Origin: Celeribacter baekdonensis
Lineage (GTDB): Bacteria; Pseudomonadota; Alphaproteobacteria; Rhodobacterales; Rhodobacteraceae
Reading direction: 5' to 3'
Assembly: GCF_900102315.1 (NCBI RefSeq)
Contig: NZ_FNBL01000005.1
Location: 124,001-188,000, forward strand
DNA: 64,000 bases
The translations under genes and the position numbers were made by a program. The notes under the pieces are model-generated. The model made no database searches and had not been told where the DNA came from. It was given only the letters and a program-made list of their open reading frames with translations. Of the stretch, positions 54,421-62,988 are shown one piece after another. How positions within the stretch are numbered: the first letter of the stretch is position 1; each line of letters starts with the position of its first letter.

Positions 54421-54720
54421 GTGACTCTTTGTCTGATTCCTACCTCTGGCTGCAATCTTATCGCTTTAAGGGCAAGAGGAAACTCATCCACCATTTCTGT
54501 GGATAACTGTGCTTATAACTTTTCGTGAACAGGAGTTTTCCTTTGAAAACGGGCTGCTTCGCCCAAATGCATAAAAAATAGTCAATTTATCAAGGCGCTG
54601 TTTTTGTTGTATTTTTTTTCAAACACCGTGCAAATCATTGAATTTATTTACATTTTGGTAACAAAGCTGAAACAAATCAGCGCCCCGTGCAAAACTTTTG
54701 TCGCACCCGTTTGATTTGGA
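54421..54720. other. AT-rich intergenic region with a consensus DnaA box
   Basis: This is the most AT-rich stretch in the window, about 300 bases upstream of uvrC and downstream of the SDR gene. TGTGGATAA at 54498-54506 is a perfect match to the DnaA box (reverse of TTATCCACA). Long A and T runs occur at about 54575-54660. No open frame of note. Only one good box is visible, so a replication origin is doubtful; a promoter region with a DnaA-controlled site is the simpler view. Confidence 0.6.
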
Positions 54721-55506
54721 TCACTCAGGCCCCATAACATCTGGCGTTTCCCAAGCCAAATGTTGTCCGCCGTCAACGCAGATCAACTGTCCCGTCACCG
54801 CCTCGGCGGCGATGAAATACGCGAGCGCTGCGGTTACGTCGGCGGGCGCAGATCCCCGGCGCAAAACTGTGGCATCCTGTTGGGCGGCAAAGCCTTCGGG
54901 CGACTGGCGCGCGCCTTTGAGGGTCGGCCCCGGACCGATGGCATTGACCCGAACACGCGGAGCAAGCCCCTGCGCCGCCGTTTGGGTCAGGGTCCAAAGC
55001 GCGGATTTGGCCAGCGTATAGGACATGAACTGCGGCGTGAGTTTGCGCACGCGCTGGTCGATCATATTGACCACAAGCGCCTGTGCAATGGGATGGCCTG
55101 CGTCGTCCATGACCGGATCAGGTGCCTGTGCCGCCAAGTCTTGGATCAACACAAACGGCGCGCGCAGATTGCTTTCGAAATGCCGATCCCAACTGTCGCG
55201 CGTGGCGGTGTCAATCTCATCGGGTTCAAACACAGAGGCGTTGTTGACCAAAAGCGTCACCGGCCCGCCCAGGACTTCGCGCGCCCGCGCCATGAGGCCC
55301 TCCACCTCGGCCTCCAACAAAAGATCGGCCTGAACCGCCTCGGCCCGCACATCCATCGCGCGCAATTCGGCAACAACCGCGTCGGCCTCCTCTTTTGAGC
55401 GATGGTAATGCACGGCAACGTCATAGCCCGCCTGCCCCAGCGACAGCGCAATCGCCCGACCAAGCCGTCGAGCCGCACCCGTCACAAGCGCTTTTTTCAA
55501 AGCCAT
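54721..55506 (-). CDS. Short-chain dehydrogenase/reductase (pteridine reductase-like)
   Basis: A 261-residue NAD(P)-dependent oxidoreductase. TGAARRLGRAIAL is the cofactor loop, with the Arg of the TGxxxRxG variant that also marks pteridine reductase and FolM. NNASVFEPDE, the YxxxK in MSYTLAKSALW and the end VDGGQHLAW support this reading. A dihydromonapterin- or folate-type substrate is possible but unproven. It follows the antiporter gene by about 55 bases. Confidence 0.85.
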   Translation of the reverse strand: MALKKALVTGAARRLGRAIALSLGQAGYDVAVHYHRSKEEADAVVAELRAMDVRAEAVQADLLLEAEVEGLMARAREVLGGPVTLLVNNASVFEPDEIDTATRDSWDRHFESNLRAPFVLIQDLAAQAPDPVMDDAGHPIAQALVVNMIDQRVRKLTPQFMSYTLAKSALWTLTQTAAQGLAPRVRVNAIGPGPTLKGARQSPEGFAAQQDATVLRRGSAPADVTAALAYFIAAEAVTGQLICVDGGQHLAWETPDVMGPE

Positions 55507-55561
55507 GATCCTCTCCTCTGTCGCCTGCGGCCCTCTCGTATCAGGCCTTTCCTGAGCCGCG

Positions 55562-56521
55562 TTAGTTCAGCACAGCCAATATGTAGAGGACATATAGGGC
55601 GGAAAGGACAATGCCCCAGAGCCGCGTGATATTGATCCGGCGCAGCACGAAAATCCCAAGCAGGACCGACACGGACAACATCACCCAAATGTCAAACTTC
55701 ATGATTTCGACATCGACGGGGATTTTGCCAATAAGGCTTGATATGCCGATAATGCCCAGCAAGTTGAACATGTTAGACCCAATGACGTTGCCAAAAGCCA
55801 CATCCGCCTGTTTGCGCAGCGCCGCCATCACAGTGGTCGCAAGCTCCGGCAAAGAGGTCCCCAGCGCCACCAAGGTCAGCCCGATCACCGTCTCAGACAC
55901 GCCATAGGCGCGGGCGATATTGGTGGAGGCGTCCACCAGAAGCTGCGCGCCAATAGGCAGACCGATCAAGCCAACAATAAGAAAAGTGATGACTTTCCAC
56001 CATGGCATGTCGGGGTCGGCGCCTTCGACCTCTGAGGGTTCACAGGCAACAGACGCCGCCTCTTTGACCGCAACCCGGTGACAGCGCGCTTCATAGACCG
56101 CATGGCCAAGCATGGCGGCCAGTGCCGTCAACAGGATCACACCGGCGATCCAATCAAACTCGCCGCGCAGCGCGAGCAGGATGAACAACACCGTCGCAGC
56201 AAGCATTTGAAGGTATGACGCACGAGTGGAATTGTCGATCACATGCAGCGTTGTGATCATCGCCGGAATGCCCAAAACCAACAGAATATTGGCCGTGTTC
56301 GACCCGATCACGTTGCCAAGCGCAAGTCCGGGTGCGCCATCTAGAATGGCGGACACGGAAACCAGCAACTCAGGCGCGGAGGTGCCAAAGGCCACAACAG
56401 TCAGAGACACGATCAGCGCCGGAACACCGAGGCGCAAGGACAGGTTGACTGCTCCGCGCACCAAAAGGTCGCCCGCCACCAACAACAGAACCAGCCCGAC
56501 TACGGCCATCAAAAAATCCAT
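55562..56521 (-). CDS. Calcium/sodium antiporter (YrbG family)
   Basis: A 319-residue inner-membrane exchanger with ten helices and two inverted alpha repeats: GTSAPELLVS with GNVIGSNTANIL in the first, and GTSLPELATT with GNVIGSNMFNLL in the second. These hold the acidic cation-binding residues. It exchanges Ca2+ for Na+ or H+. The ATG overlaps the upstream zinc-ribbon gene as TGATG. Confidence 0.93.
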   Translation of the reverse strand: MDFLMAVVGLVLLLVAGDLLVRGAVNLSLRLGVPALIVSLTVVAFGTSAPELLVSVSAILDGAPGLALGNVIGSNTANILLVLGIPAMITTLHVIDNSTRASYLQMLAATVLFILLALRGEFDWIAGVILLTALAAMLGHAVYEARCHRVAVKEAASVACEPSEVEGADPDMPWWKVITFLIVGLIGLPIGAQLLVDASTNIARAYGVSETVIGLTLVALGTSLPELATTVMAALRKQADVAFGNVIGSNMFNLLGIIGISSLIGKIPVDVEIMKFDIWVMLSVSVLLGIFVLRRINITRLWGIVLSALYVLYILAVLN

Positions 56522-56688
56522 CAGCGTCTACCTTTTCCACAGGCGCACGCGCCTTTGCCAATTTTATAACGCCCGCACCGTGGACATTTCATATTTTTGA
56601 GTTTGTCTTGTCCGGGGAAACGCAAGCGCCCGAAAATGGCCAGAACCATCATGAAGATCAAAAAGACCGTGATGATTTTAAACACCAT
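56521..56688 (-). CDS. Small membrane-anchored zinc-ribbon protein
   Basis: A 55-residue protein with an N-terminal membrane helix (MVFKIITVFLIFMMVLAIFG) and a basic C-terminal ribbon with cysteines in CPRC and GACACGKGRR. It is sandwiched between the S49 peptidase and the antiporter, with overlaps or near-overlaps on both sides, so it is co-expressed with them. I do not recognise the family. Confidence 0.8.
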   Translation of the reverse strand: MVFKIITVFLIFMMVLAIFGRLRFPGQDKLKNMKCPRCGRYKIGKGACACGKGRR

Positions 56689-56689
56689 G

Positions 56690-57484
56690 TCAGAGCCCGA
56701 ACCGTGACCAAAGCGCCTGTTCTTCGACCGAAGCGACAAGCCCCGCCGACAATTCGGCCCCAAACCGGCGCAACAGCGGACGTTTTGGGCCAAAAACTGA
56801 CAGGCGCAGTTTATCGCCATAGATGTCTTTGAGCGTCGGGACCAAATGACCGATCCCATCGGCCAGCCCCAAATCCACGCCTGTTTTGCCGGTCCAGAAG
56901 GAGCCATCAAACAGGTCGACCTCTTTGCTCAGCCGCTCAGAGCGCGCGGCGCTGACATGGGCGATAAAGGCGTGGTGAATCTCTTCTTGCAAGGCTTTGA
57001 TCCGCACCACATCTTCGGGGTTTTCCGGGCGAAACGGGTCCAGCATGGATTTCGAACGCCCAGAGGTATGAACCCGCCGCTCGACCCCATGTTTGGCGAT
57101 GAATTGATCAAAGCCAAACCCCGCAGAAATCACCCCGATGGAACCGACAATCGAACTTGGATCAACGAAAATCTTATCGGCCGCACAGGCCAGCCAATAG
57201 CCACCCGAAGCCGCCACATCTTCGACAAAGGCATAAACGGGCAACTCCTTTTCCTTTGCCAACCGCGTGATCCGCGCGGCAATCAGCGAGGATTGCACCG
57301 GCGAGCCACCGGGCGAGTTGATCGACAGCGCCACGGCCACAGGTTTGCCTTTGCGAAAGGCGCGCTCAATGGAGGAGGCGAGGCTTTGGTCATTCAATCC
57401 GCCCTGACGGGTCATGATTGCGCCATTGAGGCGCAGAACATTGACCCGCGGAGGGGTGTTGAGAAAGGGGATGCGTGTTTTCAT
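56690..57484 (-). CDS. S49 family signal peptide peptidase-like protein (SohB/SppA short type)
   Basis: A 264-residue serine protease with the Ser-Lys dyad. The nucleophile serine is in DVAASGGYWLACAA and the lysine base lies in GRSKSMLDPFRP. The strand pattern (NVLRLNGAIMTRQ, ALSINSPGGSPVQSS) matches short SppA forms. It degrades cut signal peptides or membrane-protein fragments. ATG at MKTRIPFLN was chosen because the earlier TTG lies in the terminator region of the preceding gene. Confidence 0.88.
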   Translation of the reverse strand: MKTRIPFLNTPPRVNVLRLNGAIMTRQGGLNDQSLASSIERAFRKGKPVAVALSINSPGGSPVQSSLIAARITRLAKEKELPVYAFVEDVAASGGYWLACAADKIFVDPSSIVGSIGVISAGFGFDQFIAKHGVERRVHTSGRSKSMLDPFRPENPEDVVRIKALQEEIHHAFIAHVSAARSERLSKEVDLFDGSFWTGKTGVDLGLADGIGHLVPTLKDIYGDKLRLSVFGPKRPLLRRFGAELSAGLVASVEEQALWSRFGL

Positions 57485-57514
57485 GCCTTGGGATGTAAAT
57501 CCCCGAGGCCAGTC

Positions 57515-57552
57515 AAACAAGGGCGCGGCCCCATGCGCCGCGCCCTTTTTTT
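57515..57552 (-). terminator. Intrinsic terminator after znuA
   Basis: On the minus strand, AAGGGCGCGGC and GCCGCGCCCTT form an 11-base-pair stem followed by TTGTTTG. It separates znuA from the downstream S49 peptidase gene. A run of seven T on the plus strand would also end any plus-strand transcript. Confidence 0.8.
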
Positions 57553-57553
57553 A

Positions 57554-58585
57554 CTATTCTGCGGCGCAGCTGGCAAAAGCCGCCGCAACCTCTTTGATCA
57601 AATCGCCGTAAAACCCCGCACCGGGGGTGATTTCAACGCCAAGCGGGTCGATCACGGCGGATTTGGCCGACGTACCGTCCAACACGGTTTCGACCAAAGC
57701 GGCGCTAAATTGCGGCTCAGAAAACACGCAGGTGACGTTTTGCGCTTTGATCTCGTCCTGAATCTCGCGGATGCGCGCGGGGCTTGGCGCCGTGGCATCG
57801 CCCAGTGAAATCGCCCCGGCGGCAGAGAGGCCAAACCGGTTTTCGAAATACTGGTAGGCATCGTGGAACACGATAAAGTTCATGTCCTGCAAAGGCATCA
57901 TCTCGGTAGAAATGGTTTGGATCATCTCATCCAACTGCGCTTGCGCTGCGGTGGCATTGGCGCGATAGGTCTCGGCATTGTCCGGGTCGAGGGCCGCCAG
58001 TTGCGTGGCAATTTCGCCCAACCAAATGCGGCCATTCATCGGGTCCAACCAGCTGTGTGGATCATGGCTTTCGCCCGCGTGGTCATCGTCTGCATGGTCA
58101 TGATCCGCGTGGTCATCGTCTGCATGGTCATCGTCTGCGTGGTCATCATGTGCATCGTGGTCGTCGTGATCCGCATGATCATCATGCCCCTCTTCCCCAT
58201 GCACATGCTTTTCAAACGTCGCCCCCTCGCGGAACGGCAACTCAACAGCCCCGTCAAGTTCCGCCAAAGGCACAGACACGGCTTCCGGCGCGACCTTTCC
58301 GACCATTTCTGCCAGCCAGGGCGCAAGCTCCGGCCCGGTCCAAAGCACCAGATCGGCGGATTGCAACGCCTCTGCATCAGAGGGACGCAGGGCGTAATCA
58401 TGCGGCGAGGCCCCTTGGCGCATCAACGCGACGGGCGCACCAAGATCGCCCATGACCAGCGCTGCAAGCGACTGGATCGGGGCGATGTCAGTGACAACAT
58501 TGGGAACCTCGGCCTGCGCGGCCGTGGTGGTCACGGCGGCGGTGGAGCAAAGCGCCAAAGCAAAAAGGGAGGGGCGAAGGGTCAT
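57554..58585 (-). CDS. znuA: Zinc ABC transporter substrate-binding protein
   Basis: A 343-residue periplasmic zinc-binding protein with a signal peptide (residues 1-25, cleavage after AQA). A histidine/aspartate-rich loop at about residues 126-176 is built of DDHAD units and captures zinc. The metal ligands lie around SPHDYALRP, DPHSWLDP and FHDAYQYFE. It is divergent from zur-znuC-znuB with two Zur-box-like sites between. Partner of ZnuBC. Confidence 0.95.
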   Translation of the reverse strand: MTLRPSLFALALCSTAAVTTTAAQAEVPNVVTDIAPIQSLAALVMGDLGAPVALMRQGASPHDYALRPSDAEALQSADLVLWTGPELAPWLAEMVGKVAPEAVSVPLAELDGAVELPFREGATFEKHVHGEEGHDDHADHDDHDAHDDHADDDHADDDHADHDHADDDHAGESHDPHSWLDPMNGRIWLGEIATQLAALDPDNAETYRANATAAQAQLDEMIQTISTEMMPLQDMNFIVFHDAYQYFENRFGLSAAGAISLGDATAPSPARIREIQDEIKAQNVTCVFSEPQFSAALVETVLDGTSAKSAVIDPLGVEITPGAGFYGDLIKEVAAAFASCAAE

Positions 58586-58598
58586 AATAGCCTCAAAC

Positions 58599-58615
58599 GT
58601 TATGTTATTACATTC
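58599..58615. promoter_or_regulatory. Zur-box-like site 1, znuA/zur intergenic
   Basis: GTTATGTTATTACATTC has the ATGTTAT...AACAT-like half-sites of Zur operators. It lies 14 bases before the znuA start codon on the minus strand, where bound Zur would block transcription or initiation. Confidence 0.6.
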
Positions 58616-58631
58616 TTCGCCTTGATAAAGG

Positions 58632-58650
58632 CCATGCTATAACATATCAA
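58632..58650. promoter_or_regulatory. Zur-box-like site 2, znuA/zur intergenic
   Basis: CATGCTATAACATATC contains TATAACAT, the complement of the ATGTTATA half-site, and lies 36 bases before the zur start. Together with site 1 it would let Zur repress both znuA and its own operon. Confidence 0.6.
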
Positions 58651-58685
58651 GCCCTCACAGCCAGATTCTTAGAAAAGACCGCGCC

Positions 58686-59174
58686 ATGGACCCGAACACC
58701 GTTGGATTTACCAAACACGATCACAGCCATTGTATCAGTGATGCGATCACCGCCGCCGACCGGATGTGCCGCGACGCCGGATTGCAACTGACGCCTGTGC
58801 GCAAACGTGCACTTTCCATCTTGTTGGAAGAGCATCGTGCGCTTGGGGCCTATGATGTGTTGGCGCGCCTCTCCGAAGAGGGATTTGGCGCGCAGCCTCC
58901 GGTGGCCTACAGAGCGTTGGATTTTTTGACCAAACATGGCTTGGCGCATAAAATCGAGCGCCTGAATGCCTTTATCGCCTGCGCCCATCCCAACGAATTG
59001 CACACGCCTGCCTTTTTGATCTGCACGACCTGTCACGCCGTGGCGGAGGCGGAAACCGACCCGTCTCACAGCCTGCTCAGCCAGATCGCCGAAACCACCG
59101 GGTTCACGATTGCGCGCGCCGTTTTGGAGGCCGAGGGCACCTGTCCAAACTGCCGTGAAAAGTCCGCCGCATGA
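58686..59174 (+). CDS. zur: Zinc uptake regulator, Fur family
   Basis: A 162-residue Fur-family repressor. The winged helix spans about residues 15-90 (MCRDAGLQLTPVRKRALSIL, PVAYRALDFLTKHGL) and the dimerisation part carries CTTCHAVAE and CPNC, the structural zinc site. Its position between znuA and znuC, with Zur-like boxes in the divergent gap, identifies it as Zur. The start of znuC overlaps its stop by ATGA. Confidence 0.95.
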   Translation: MDPNTVGFTKHDHSHCISDAITAADRMCRDAGLQLTPVRKRALSILLEEHRALGAYDVLARLSEEGFGAQPPVAYRALDFLTKHGLAHKIERLNAFIACAHPNELHTPAFLICTTCHAVAEAETDPSHSLLSQIAETTGFTIARAVLEAEGTCPNCREKSAA

Positions 59175-59950
59175 GCCTGATCACCCTTGTGAACGTCAAT
59201 GTGCGCCTTGGCGGGCGGACGGTGTTGGAAGACGTGTCTCTGGCGCTGGAACCCGGCGAGATTGTCACCATCGTTGGGCCGAATGGGTCGGGCAAGTCGA
59301 CGCTCTTGCGGACCATCATTGGCGCGATAAAGCCCTCTGGCGGCACGGTTTTGCGCAAAAAAGGGCTGAAAATCGGTTATGTGCCGCAAAAGCTGCATAT
59401 TGATCCCACCTTGCCCCTCACCGTGCGGCGGTTTTTGTCGCTGCCCAAACGTGTCAGCAATGATGCGGCTCACGCAGCACTTCACGACGCGGGCGCCGGG
59501 CATCTGTGTCACCACCAAATGACCGATCTCTCCGGCGGGCAATTTCAACGTGTCTTGCTGGCCCGCGCGCTCCTCTCAAAACCCGATTTGTTGATCTTGG
59601 ACGAGGCCACGCAGGGGCTTGATCAACCGGGATCGGCGGATTTTTACACCCAGATCGAATCTGTGCGCCGTGACAAAGGCTGTGCCGTTTTGATGGTCAG
59701 CCACGAATTGCATGTCGTCATGGCGGCCTCGGACCGGGTGATTTGCCTCAATGGCCATGTCTGTTGCCACGGCACCCCCGAACATGTGGCCTCTGCCCCG
59801 GAATACCGCGCACTCTTTGGCAACGGAACCCATGGCGCGCTGGCCCTTTATCGCCATGAGCACAGCCATGATCATTGCGATCACGACCACGCCCATCAGA
59901 TCGGCGCCCACCAGATCGGCGAACACGCACATGAGGACCAAAGCGCATGA
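59171..59950 (+). CDS. znuC: Zinc ABC transporter ATP-binding protein
   Basis: A 259-residue ATPase with Walker A GPNGSGKST, signature LSGGQFQRVLLARAL and Walker B LLILDEATQ. The C-terminal tail after about residue 225 is histidine-rich (HEHSHDHCDHDHAHQIGAHQ), as in some ZnuC proteins, perhaps for zinc sensing. It sits between zur and znuB with ATGA overlaps. Confidence 0.95.
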   Translation: MSLITLVNVNVRLGGRTVLEDVSLALEPGEIVTIVGPNGSGKSTLLRTIIGAIKPSGGTVLRKKGLKIGYVPQKLHIDPTLPLTVRRFLSLPKRVSNDAAHAALHDAGAGHLCHHQMTDLSGGQFQRVLLARALLSKPDLLILDEATQGLDQPGSADFYTQIESVRRDKGCAVLMVSHELHVVMAASDRVICLNGHVCCHGTPEHVASAPEYRALFGNGTHGALALYRHEHSHDHCDHDHAHQIGAHQIGEHAHEDQSA

Positions 59951-60753
59951 GCCTGCTTGATGATTTTATGGTCCGCGCCATCCTTGCGGGTCTCGGCCTT
60001 GTGATCGCAGCCGCGCCTTTGGGCTGTTTCGTGGTCTGGCGGCGGATGGCCTATTTTGGCGACGCCACAGCCCACGCCGCCATTCTGGGCGTCGCCTTGG
60101 CACTGGCATTCAACGTGTCGATTTTCGCCGGTGTTTTGGTGGTGGCCCTGATCATGGCCCTGGCGGTCTCGAGCCTGAATGGCCGCGGCTTTGCCATGGA
60201 CACACTCCTGGGCGTGATGGCGCATAGTTCCTTGGCCTTTGGCCTTGTCGCCGTGTCCTTTGTCCATGGCGTGCGGGTCGATTTGATGGCCTATCTGTTT
60301 GGCGATATTTTGGCCGTGGGGCGGAGCGATTTGGCGGTGATCTGGGTCGGGGCCGCTTTGGTCAGCGGGCTTTTGTATTGGCGTTGGTCGGCGCTTTTGA
60401 CCGCAACGCTGAACCCCGATCTGGCGATGGCCTCCGGCGTCTCGCCCAAACGCGAACAATTGATCCTGTCTCTGGCGCTTGCCCTTGTCGTGGCGGTGGC
60501 AATCAAAGTGGTCGGCACTCTGTTGATTGCGGCCATGTTGTTGATCCCGGCCGCCGCCGCCCGCCCTTTCGCGCGCACGCCCGAACGCATGGCGGTGATC
60601 GCCATGGTGATCGGCGGCATCGCGATTTTTGGCGGGATCGAAGGGGCCTTTGCCTTTGATACACCAACAGGGCCAACCATCGTTTGCGTGGCGGCCCTGT
60701 TGTTTGTCTTGGCAAATCTGGTGCGTGTCTTGCGCACTTACTCCGCGAGATAG
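59947..60753 (+). CDS. znuB: Zinc ABC transporter permease
   Basis: A 268-residue inner-membrane permease with about eight helices. PLGCFVVWRRMAYFGDATAH is the typical N-terminal segment of metal ABC-3 permeases, and GTLLIAAMLLIPAAAARPFA lies near the C terminus. It overlaps znuC by ATGA. The last 16 bases overlap the end of the convergent mtlK. Confidence 0.94.
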   Translation: MSLLDDFMVRAILAGLGLVIAAAPLGCFVVWRRMAYFGDATAHAAILGVALALAFNVSIFAGVLVVALIMALAVSSLNGRGFAMDTLLGVMAHSSLAFGLVAVSFVHGVRVDLMAYLFGDILAVGRSDLAVIWVGAALVSGLLYWRWSALLTATLNPDLAMASGVSPKREQLILSLALALVVAVAIKVVGTLLIAAMLLIPAAAARPFARTPERMAVIAMVIGGIAIFGGIEGAFAFDTPTGPTIVCVAALLFVLANLVRVLRTYSAR

Positions 60754-62207
60754 GTGGCCAAGGCCGCCTCTGTTCCTGCGTTATAAATCAGCGTCAGCCA
60801 ACGGGTGAAGGCCTCAGCAAACCGGGGGGCCCCGCCCAGAACGCCATAAATATGGCGCATCGACAGCCAGACCGCCGGGTCAGATTTCGCCTTGGCCGCC
60901 ATGGCGGTGAGATCGGCCCAGAACGGATCATTCGCGGCGATCTCCGACCCGTCTTCGCGGGTGCCAAGGCAATAGCGCGCCCAGAGAGCGCTGACGAGGG
61001 CAAGGCCATTGACCGGGGTGCCCTTGGCCAAACCATCGCGGATCGAGGGCACGATAAAGCCCGGATGCCTTGAGGAGCCGTCAAAGGCCACGCGCCGGGT
61101 GGTGTCGATGATTTTCGGGTTGGAAAACCGCGCTTTGATCAGATCGACATAGGCTTCAGGCGTGAATTCCGGCACCGCATGGACATGCGGCATGATCTCC
61201 TCGCGCTCGACTTTTTCAAACAGCGCCGAGATCAGCGGATGGGCCATACAGCCGGAAATCGTCTCAACCGAAAGCAAGTCTCCGGGGTCTGAAATCACCT
61301 GATGACCGCCATTGAGAATGCGGATTTTCATCGTCTCATAGGCATGAACATCCTCGGAAAACGTCGCCCCCGCACGGTCCCAATCCGGGCGTCCGGCGCA
61401 AAACGCATCTTCGATCACCCATTGGCGGAAATTTTCGTGGCTGACCGGCACGGCATCATCGACGCCAAACCCCTGCGCCAGTGCGATCTCCTTTGGTCCG
61501 GTCGCGGGCACGATGCAATCGACCATGGCATTCGGAAAGGTGCAGTGGGTGTTGATCCAATCCGCCAGCGCCGGGTCAGACAGGCGCGCCAATGAGACCA
61601 CCGTTTGCCGCAGCACATGACCATTGCCTTGCAGGTTGTCACAAGATTGCCCGGTGAAAGGGCCAATCCCACGATCCCGGCGCAGTTTCAAAGCGGCGAC
61701 CATCGCCCCAAAGGCCGTGCGCGGATGCCGCGGGTTGGCGGCGTCATGGACGATGTCGGGATGGCTGGCGTCAAAGCCCTTGGTTGCCGGGTCGATGAAA
61801 TAGCCGCCCTCTGTGACTGTCAGCGCCACGATGCGAATGTCTGACTGCGCCATGCGTTCGATCAAGGCGCCATTGCCCTCTTCAATTGGCACATAGTCGA
61901 TCATCGCGCCAACCACCTCTGCCGACGACCCGTTCGGGTCCAGTTCGATCAGCGTGGTCAGGTAATCCTGCGCCGCCAATTTACGCCGCATGTCTTCGTC
62001 ATAGGGCCGCACGCCCGCGCCGACGATGGCCCAAGAATGCGCCAAGCCCTGTTGCATCAAACGATGCAGATACCACGACTGATGTGCGCGGTGAAAATTA
62101 CCCAGACCAATGTGAACGATCCCGGCCGACAGGCGCGCGCGATCATAGGTCGGGACCGTGATCGCATCTGGCAAAGTGGCAAGCGTTGCGTTTGAAAGTT
62201 TCTTCAT
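60738..62207 (-). CDS. mtlK: Mannitol 2-dehydrogenase
   Basis: A 489-residue polyol dehydrogenase of the long-chain mannitol dehydrogenase family. HIGLGNFHRAHQSWYLHRLM is the NAD-binding start, and KIRILNGGHQV holds the catalytic lysine and neighbouring Asn/His. It oxidises mannitol to fructose. It lies 7 bases after smoS; the order smoK-smoS-mtlK matches the Rhodobacter sphaeroides polyol cluster. Confidence 0.92.
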   Translation of the reverse strand: MKKLSNATLATLPDAITVPTYDRARLSAGIVHIGLGNFHRAHQSWYLHRLMQQGLAHSWAIVGAGVRPYDEDMRRKLAAQDYLTTLIELDPNGSSAEVVGAMIDYVPIEEGNGALIERMAQSDIRIVALTVTEGGYFIDPATKGFDASHPDIVHDAANPRHPRTAFGAMVAALKLRRDRGIGPFTGQSCDNLQGNGHVLRQTVVSLARLSDPALADWINTHCTFPNAMVDCIVPATGPKEIALAQGFGVDDAVPVSHENFRQWVIEDAFCAGRPDWDRAGATFSEDVHAYETMKIRILNGGHQVISDPGDLLSVETISGCMAHPLISALFEKVEREEIMPHVHAVPEFTPEAYVDLIKARFSNPKIIDTTRRVAFDGSSRHPGFIVPSIRDGLAKGTPVNGLALVSALWARYCLGTREDGSEIAANDPFWADLTAMAAKAKSDPAVWLSMRHIYGVLGGAPRFAEAFTRWLTLIYNAGTEAALATYLAE

Positions 62208-62214
62208 CTGGACC

Positions 62215-62988
62215 TCAACTCATCCATTGGCCGCCATCGACGTTATACGTCTGGGCGACAATGTAATCGGCCTCTTTCGAGGCGAGGAAAATCGCCATTC
62301 CGGTCAAATCAGAGGCCCGGCCCATACGTCCATAAGGCACCGCATCGCCGACCTCTTTTTTCTTTTGACCCAAAGGCTTGCCCTCATATTTGGCAAAGAA
62401 TGCATCAACCCCGTCCCAATGCTCGCCGTCAACCACGCCGGGGGCGATGGCGTTGACGTTGATGCCATGGGAAATCAGATTCAGCCCCGCCGATTGGGTC
62501 AGCGAAATCACCGCCGCTTTGGTGGCGCAATAGGTGGCGACAAGCGCCTCACCGCGCCGACCAGCTTGCGACGCCATATTGATGATCTTGCCGCCTTTAC
62601 CGCGCGCGATCATATGTTTGGCGACCGCCTGCATGGTGAACAACGTACCGCCAACATTGATGTCAAACAGGCGGTGAAAATCGTCGCGGGTGATCTCGAC
62701 CAAGGGCGCGGCAGAAAACAACGCAGCATTGTTGATCAGGATGTCGATCCCGCCCAGCGCCTCAGCTGCCTGTGCGACCGCCGTGTCAATGCTGCCTTGC
62801 GAAGCCACGTCCATTTCAACCGCCACGGCCCCCTGCCCTAACTCTGTGGCGGCCTCACGCGCGCGGGCGATGTTGATGTCCGCAATGGCAACGCGCGCGC
62901 CCTCCGCCAGATAGGCCTTGGCGAATTCATAACCGATGCCGCGCGCCGCCCCGGTGATCAGCGCGGTTTTTCCAGAGAGCCTGTTCAT
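62215..62988 (-). CDS. smoS: Sorbitol dehydrogenase (L-iditol 2-dehydrogenase), SDR family
   Basis: A 257-residue NAD-dependent short-chain dehydrogenase that oxidises sorbitol to fructose. [20 protein letters not shown] is the cofactor region, [10 protein letters not shown] the loop, and YCATKAAV the YxxxK. The long insert [20 protein letters not shown] is typical of SmoS. The start shares ATGA with the smoK stop. Part of the smo operon. Confidence 0.93.
   Translation of the reverse strand: MNRLSGKTALITGAARGIGYEFAKAYLAEGARVAIADINIARAREAATELGQGAVAVEMDVASQGSIDTAVAQAAEALGGIDILINNAALFSAAPLVEITRDDFHRLFDINVGGTLFTMQAVAKHMIARGKGGKIINMASQAGRRGEALVATYCATKAAVISLTQSAGLNLISHGINVNAIAPGVVDGEHWDGVDAFFAKYEGKPLGQKKKEVGDAVPYGRMGRASDLTGMAIFLASKEADYIVAQTYNVDGGQWMS

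Noticed and set aside
54421-54720. Chromosomal replication origin
   Set aside because: Only one perfect DnaA box could be found, and none of the usual origin neighbours (hemE, dnaA, parAB, gidB) is present; kept only as an AT-rich curiosity.
57529-57552. Plus-strand terminator with a seven-T run
   Set aside because: No plus-strand gene ends here; the same hairpin serves the minus-strand znuA transcript, so it is listed as that.
58036-58200. CRISPR-like or minisatellite array of short repeats
   Set aside because: The repeats are in frame and encode the histidine/aspartate-rich zinc loop of ZnuA; there are no spacers.
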